From NCBI GenBank assembly GCA_937907495.1, contig CALESS010000272.1, positions 1 through 8,397 of the forward strand: a stretch of 8,397 nt of DNA. The letters run 5' to 3'. A model generated the notes under the pieces. The model saw only the letters and a program-made list of their open reading frames with translations, ran no database searches and had not been told where the DNA came from. Shown piece after piece: positions 6,453 to 8,397 of the stretch (position 1 is the first letter of the stretch; the number at the start of each line of letters is the position of its first letter). This stretch comes from an uncultured Anaerolineaceae bacterium (lineage in GTDB: Bacteria; Chloroflexota; Anaerolineae; Anaerolineales; Anaerolineaceae). The position numbers were made by a program, and so were the translations under genes.

Positions 6453-7419
6453 GATTCTCCTTTAACCCGATTAATTCCGGGCGCCACGCCCAGACCAACA
6501 ACCCCAGCCCCACCCCAAACCATAAGGTCGCCAGGCGCACCATCACGGTTGCCGAAGCAGCCATCGCCGGGTCCAAACCACCCAGCAAGGTCAGCATGCC
6601 GGCAATGGATGCTTCTGCTGCACCCAGGCCCCCCGGCAGCGCAGAAACCGCCCCCACCACCGTGGAAAACGAAAGTGTGAACACTGCCAGCGAAAAGAGC
6701 TGCAGGGAAGGCGTAAGCCCCAGGCCCAGCAGCAGCAGATAAAAACCCACCCCTTCCCCCAGCCACGAGATCATCCCCAACCCCACCGCCAGCAAAGTAG
6801 ATTTGGGACGGAAGAGTTCATAACTCCCCTCGTAAAATTCCAGCAAGTTTTTTGCAATCCGTTTGATCCCGGGCACACGCGTCAAAAGCCCCAGCAGCCA
6901 CAAGGCAAGCGGCCGGATCTGCGATACCACAATCACCCCCAGGATGCCAACCAGCACCACGGCGAACGCCGGCCAATACCGTGGATACGAGAGAATCCCC
7001 AGGGTGGAGAGCAGCAGCACCGCCAACCCATCGCTGATGCGTTCTGCCAGCACCACCGATACCCCGCGCGCCACCGGCAGGCCGCTTTGCTTTTGAATCC
7101 ACACCGCTTTCAGCACTTCCCCCGCCTTGCCCGGCGTCACCGCCAGCGGGAAACCTGCCACAAACAGCAGCATACTCACCCGCCATGGGATGGAGTCCAC
7201 CCCCACCTGGCGCAGATAAAAATGAAATTTGACCCACCGCAAGCCATAATTAAACAGGGTGAAAACCAGCGCCAGCGGAAAGAACCAGCCCTTGAACGAG
7301 CGCAGCGACTGCCATACCTCCTGTAAATCCCCCAGGAACATCAGCACCACCAGGGCCGCAAACCCTAACCCCAGGCCGGGGAGCATCTTCTTGAGGATCG
7401 AACCCGCTTTATTTTCCAT
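6430..7419 (-). CDS. Flippase-like membrane protein (LPG_synthase_TM / UPF0104 family)
   Basis: A 329-residue polytopic membrane protein resembling the transmembrane part of lysylphosphatidylglycerol synthase (MprF) and the AglD/UPF0104 group, without the catalytic aminoacyl-transfer domain. Family landmarks are TPGKAGEVLKAVWI (95-108), AERISDG (126-132), SALPGGLGAAEASI (259-272) and RLATLWFG (295-302). Hydrophobic segments recur through the length, for example near 14-30, 45-60, 82-94, 131-143, 150-166 and 209-232. Relatives are proposed to move or modify polar lipids or polyprenyl-linked sugars, but the substrate is unknown here. I start at the ATG at 7419, since a TATAAT box ends 7 nt before it. 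An in-frame GTG at 7455 would lie upstream of that promoter. It overlaps the PHP gene by 23 nt. Confidence 0.85.
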   Translation of the reverse strand: MENKAGSILKKMLPGLGLGFAALVVLMFLGDLQEVWQSLRSFKGWFFPLALVFTLFNYGLRWVKFHFYLRQVGVDSIPWRVSMLLFVAGFPLAVTPGKAGEVLKAVWIQKQSGLPVARGVSVVLAERISDGLAVLLLSTLGILSYPRYWPAFAVVLVGILGVIVVSQIRPLALWLLGLLTRVPGIKRIAKNLLEFYEGSYELFRPKSTLLAVGLGMISWLGEGVGFYLLLLGLGLTPSLQLFSLAVFTLSFSTVVGAVSALPGGLGAAEASIAGMLTLLGGLDPAMAASATVMVRLATLWFGVGLGLLVWAWRPELIGLKENREPVVES

Positions 7420-7426
7420 CCCCCGG

Positions 7427-7432
7427 ATTATA
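7427..7432 (-). promoter_or_regulatory. Perfect -10 box placed for a leaderless flippase-like mRNA
   Basis: The minus strand reads TATAAT, then seven bases (CCGGGGG), then the ATG at 7419. A start about 7-8 nt after the -10 box would fall on the A of the ATG. The G-run touches the ATG, too close to work as a Shine-Dalgarno sequence. No good -35 box is seen 16-18 nt upstream. Confidence 0.6.
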
Positions 7433-7448
7433 CTTGACCCGCCATCTT

Positions 7449-7479
7449 TTTGCACTTTCTGACAAATTTGTTATACAAT
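7449..7479 (+). promoter_or_regulatory. Promoter of the SPFH-like gene with palindrome in the spacer
   Basis: TGTTATACA (7469-7477) fits an extended -10. A weak -35 candidate TTTGCA (7449-7454) lies at 17-nt spacing. An alternative -10, TACAAT, lies at 7474-7479. The next ATG in the long frame (7489) is 9-11 nt after these boxes, leaving at most a few leader bases and no Shine-Dalgarno sequence. The spacer contains the perfect 10-bp palindrome ACAAATTTGT (7462-7471), which touches the -10 and could be an operator. Confidence 0.45.
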
Positions 7480-7488
7480 CATGAGTAT

Positions 7489-8397
7489 ATGAAAACACCA
7501 AAAACGAAACCATTGCAAAGTAAACCCTTCCTGCGGATTCTCCTCGGCGGGTTGGGGTTGGTGATCGTTTATTTTGTTTTCGCTCTATGGGGTGAAATCA
7601 CGGTCAGAAAAATCCCCCCCATCCTCGGGGATCTTTTGCTCTGTATCGGGGGTGTGCTATTTTGGCTCTTCTTCTTTGCCCAATTCATCCTTCCGCTGCG
7701 CAAAGTAAAAGACCGTGAGTTGATGGTTGCCCGCATCTTTGATTACCTGACCGGCGCCCACGGGCCAGCCTTGTTTATCGAGAGCGGCACGGTGCGCGAA
7801 CGGAAAAATGAGAGCAACCGCAACGGCCCCGGCCTCATCTGGTTAGATTCGGCCAGTGCTGCCCACCTGCGGACAGCGACCGGCTACACGCAGGCCGTTG
7901 GCCCCGGGGTGGTTTTCACCCGGGCTAACGAGTACGTGGGTGGTACCATGGATTTACACATCCAAACCAGCCGCCTGGGCCCCCCGGATGATGAGATTTA
8001 CATCATCAACCGTTTGTTGAAGGAAACCAAAGAGCATTTCGATGAACGATACGAACGGCGGATGGAAACCCAGGGGATCACCCGCGACAGCCACGAAATC
8101 GTCCCCAACATCACCGTCACCTTCCGCCTGGATGCCAGAGAAGGTGAGGGCGGCACATTATTTGGCTACCGCCAGGCCTCTGTGGAAAAAGCGGTCATCG
8201 GCCGCCCCATTGACGCTGTTAACCTGACGGACACGAAGGAAGTGCAATCCAACTGGCAGCTTCTGCCGGTTCATTTGGCGGTGAACGTCTGGCGGGAAGT
8301 GCTGGCAAAGTTCACCCTGGCTCAACTCTTTCAGCCATCCGATGAGCCCGACCAGGGAGCTTTACAACGGATCACCAACCATGTCCGGGATCGCCTG
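7489..8397 (+). CDS. Membrane protein with SPFH/band-7-like region (partial, runs off the window)
   Basis: An uninterrupted frame of 303 codons begins at the ATG at 7489 and continues past the right edge, so the C-terminus is missing. The N-terminus is basic (MKTPKTKPLQSKPF), followed by two membrane segments near residues 15-35 and 46-70 with a short loop between. The rest looks cytosolic. Residues 93-163 suggest an SPFH (stomatin/prohibitin/flotillin) strand region. They contain two GPG turns, NGPGLIWLD (112-120) and VGPGVVFT (137-144), followed by MDLHIQTSR (154-162). NITVTFRLD (207-215) would be a later core strand. Band-7 proteins usually form oligomeric membrane scaffolds. The assignment is an inference from pattern and I would not assign a role. 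Codon use and composition match the neighbours. Confidence 0.7.
   Translation, partial: MKTPKTKPLQSKPFLRILLGGLGLVIVYFVFALWGEITVRKIPPILGDLLLCIGGVLFWLFFFAQFILPLRKVKDRELMVARIFDYLTGAHGPALFIESGTVRERKNESNRNGPGLIWLDSASAAHLRTATGYTQAVGPGVVFTRANEYVGGTMDLHIQTSRLGPPDDEIYIINRLLKETKEHFDERYERRMETQGITRDSHEIVPNITVTFRLDAREGEGGTLFGYRQASVEKAVIGRPIDAVNLTDTKEVQSNWQLLPVHLAVNVWREVLAKFTLAQLFQPSDEPDQGALQRITNHVRDRL

Noticed and set aside
7420..7455. Alternative GTG start for the flippase-like gene, 12 codons upstream
   Set aside because: A perfect TATAAT lies between this GTG and the ATG at 7419, so the mRNA probably begins downstream of the GTG.

Overview
The window looks like an ordinary, gene-dense piece of bacterial chromosome. 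My best guess is a Chloroflexota genome of the Anaerolineae type. That guess rests on the GC-rich coding sequence, the style of the uncharacterised membrane proteins (DUF6159-like, zinc ribbon with a tail anchor, SPFH-like) and the apparent use of leaderless promoters. It is an inference, not a database result. I see no CRISPR array, transposon, phage gene, toxin-antitoxin pair or obvious defence system.

Left part (36-5659). A PatB/MalY-type C-S lyase is read on the minus strand. Divergent from it is a compact plus-strand series: an RlmI-like SAM methyltransferase, pyrroline-5-carboxylate reductase (proC), a six-segment DUF6159-like membrane protein, a small zinc-ribbon protein with a C-terminal membrane anchor, and S-methyl-5-thioribose-1-phosphate isomerase (mtnA). 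Gaps are 16, 50, 117 and 2 nt. A strong 11-bp intrinsic hairpin with a T-tract ends the series at 5630-5659, so positions 1352-5659 may form one transcription unit. The theme is amino-acid and sulfur metabolism (proline synthesis, C-S lyase, methionine salvage) mixed with housekeeping and unknown membrane proteins.

Right part (5661-8397). On the minus strand lie a flippase-like (LPG_synthase_TM/UPF0104) membrane protein, a PHP-domain phosphoesterase overlapping it by 23 nt, and a tRNA-Leu(UAA). The tRNA has its own near-consensus promoter, whose -35 box includes the PHP stop codon. It runs convergently into the terminator it shares with mtnA. Divergent from the flippase gene, a two-segment membrane protein with an SPFH/band-7-like region starts at 7489 and runs off the right edge.

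Three outward-facing genes (methyltransferase, flippase-like protein, SPFH-like protein) lack a usable Shine-Dalgarno sequence and carry a -10 box only 7-9 nt before the ATG, so they look leaderless. Most of the downstream genes (the DUF6159-like, zinc-ribbon and PHP genes) have clear Shine-Dalgarno sequences. proC and mtnA have only weak ones. This contrast and the unexplored SPFH-like protein are the points most worth following up.
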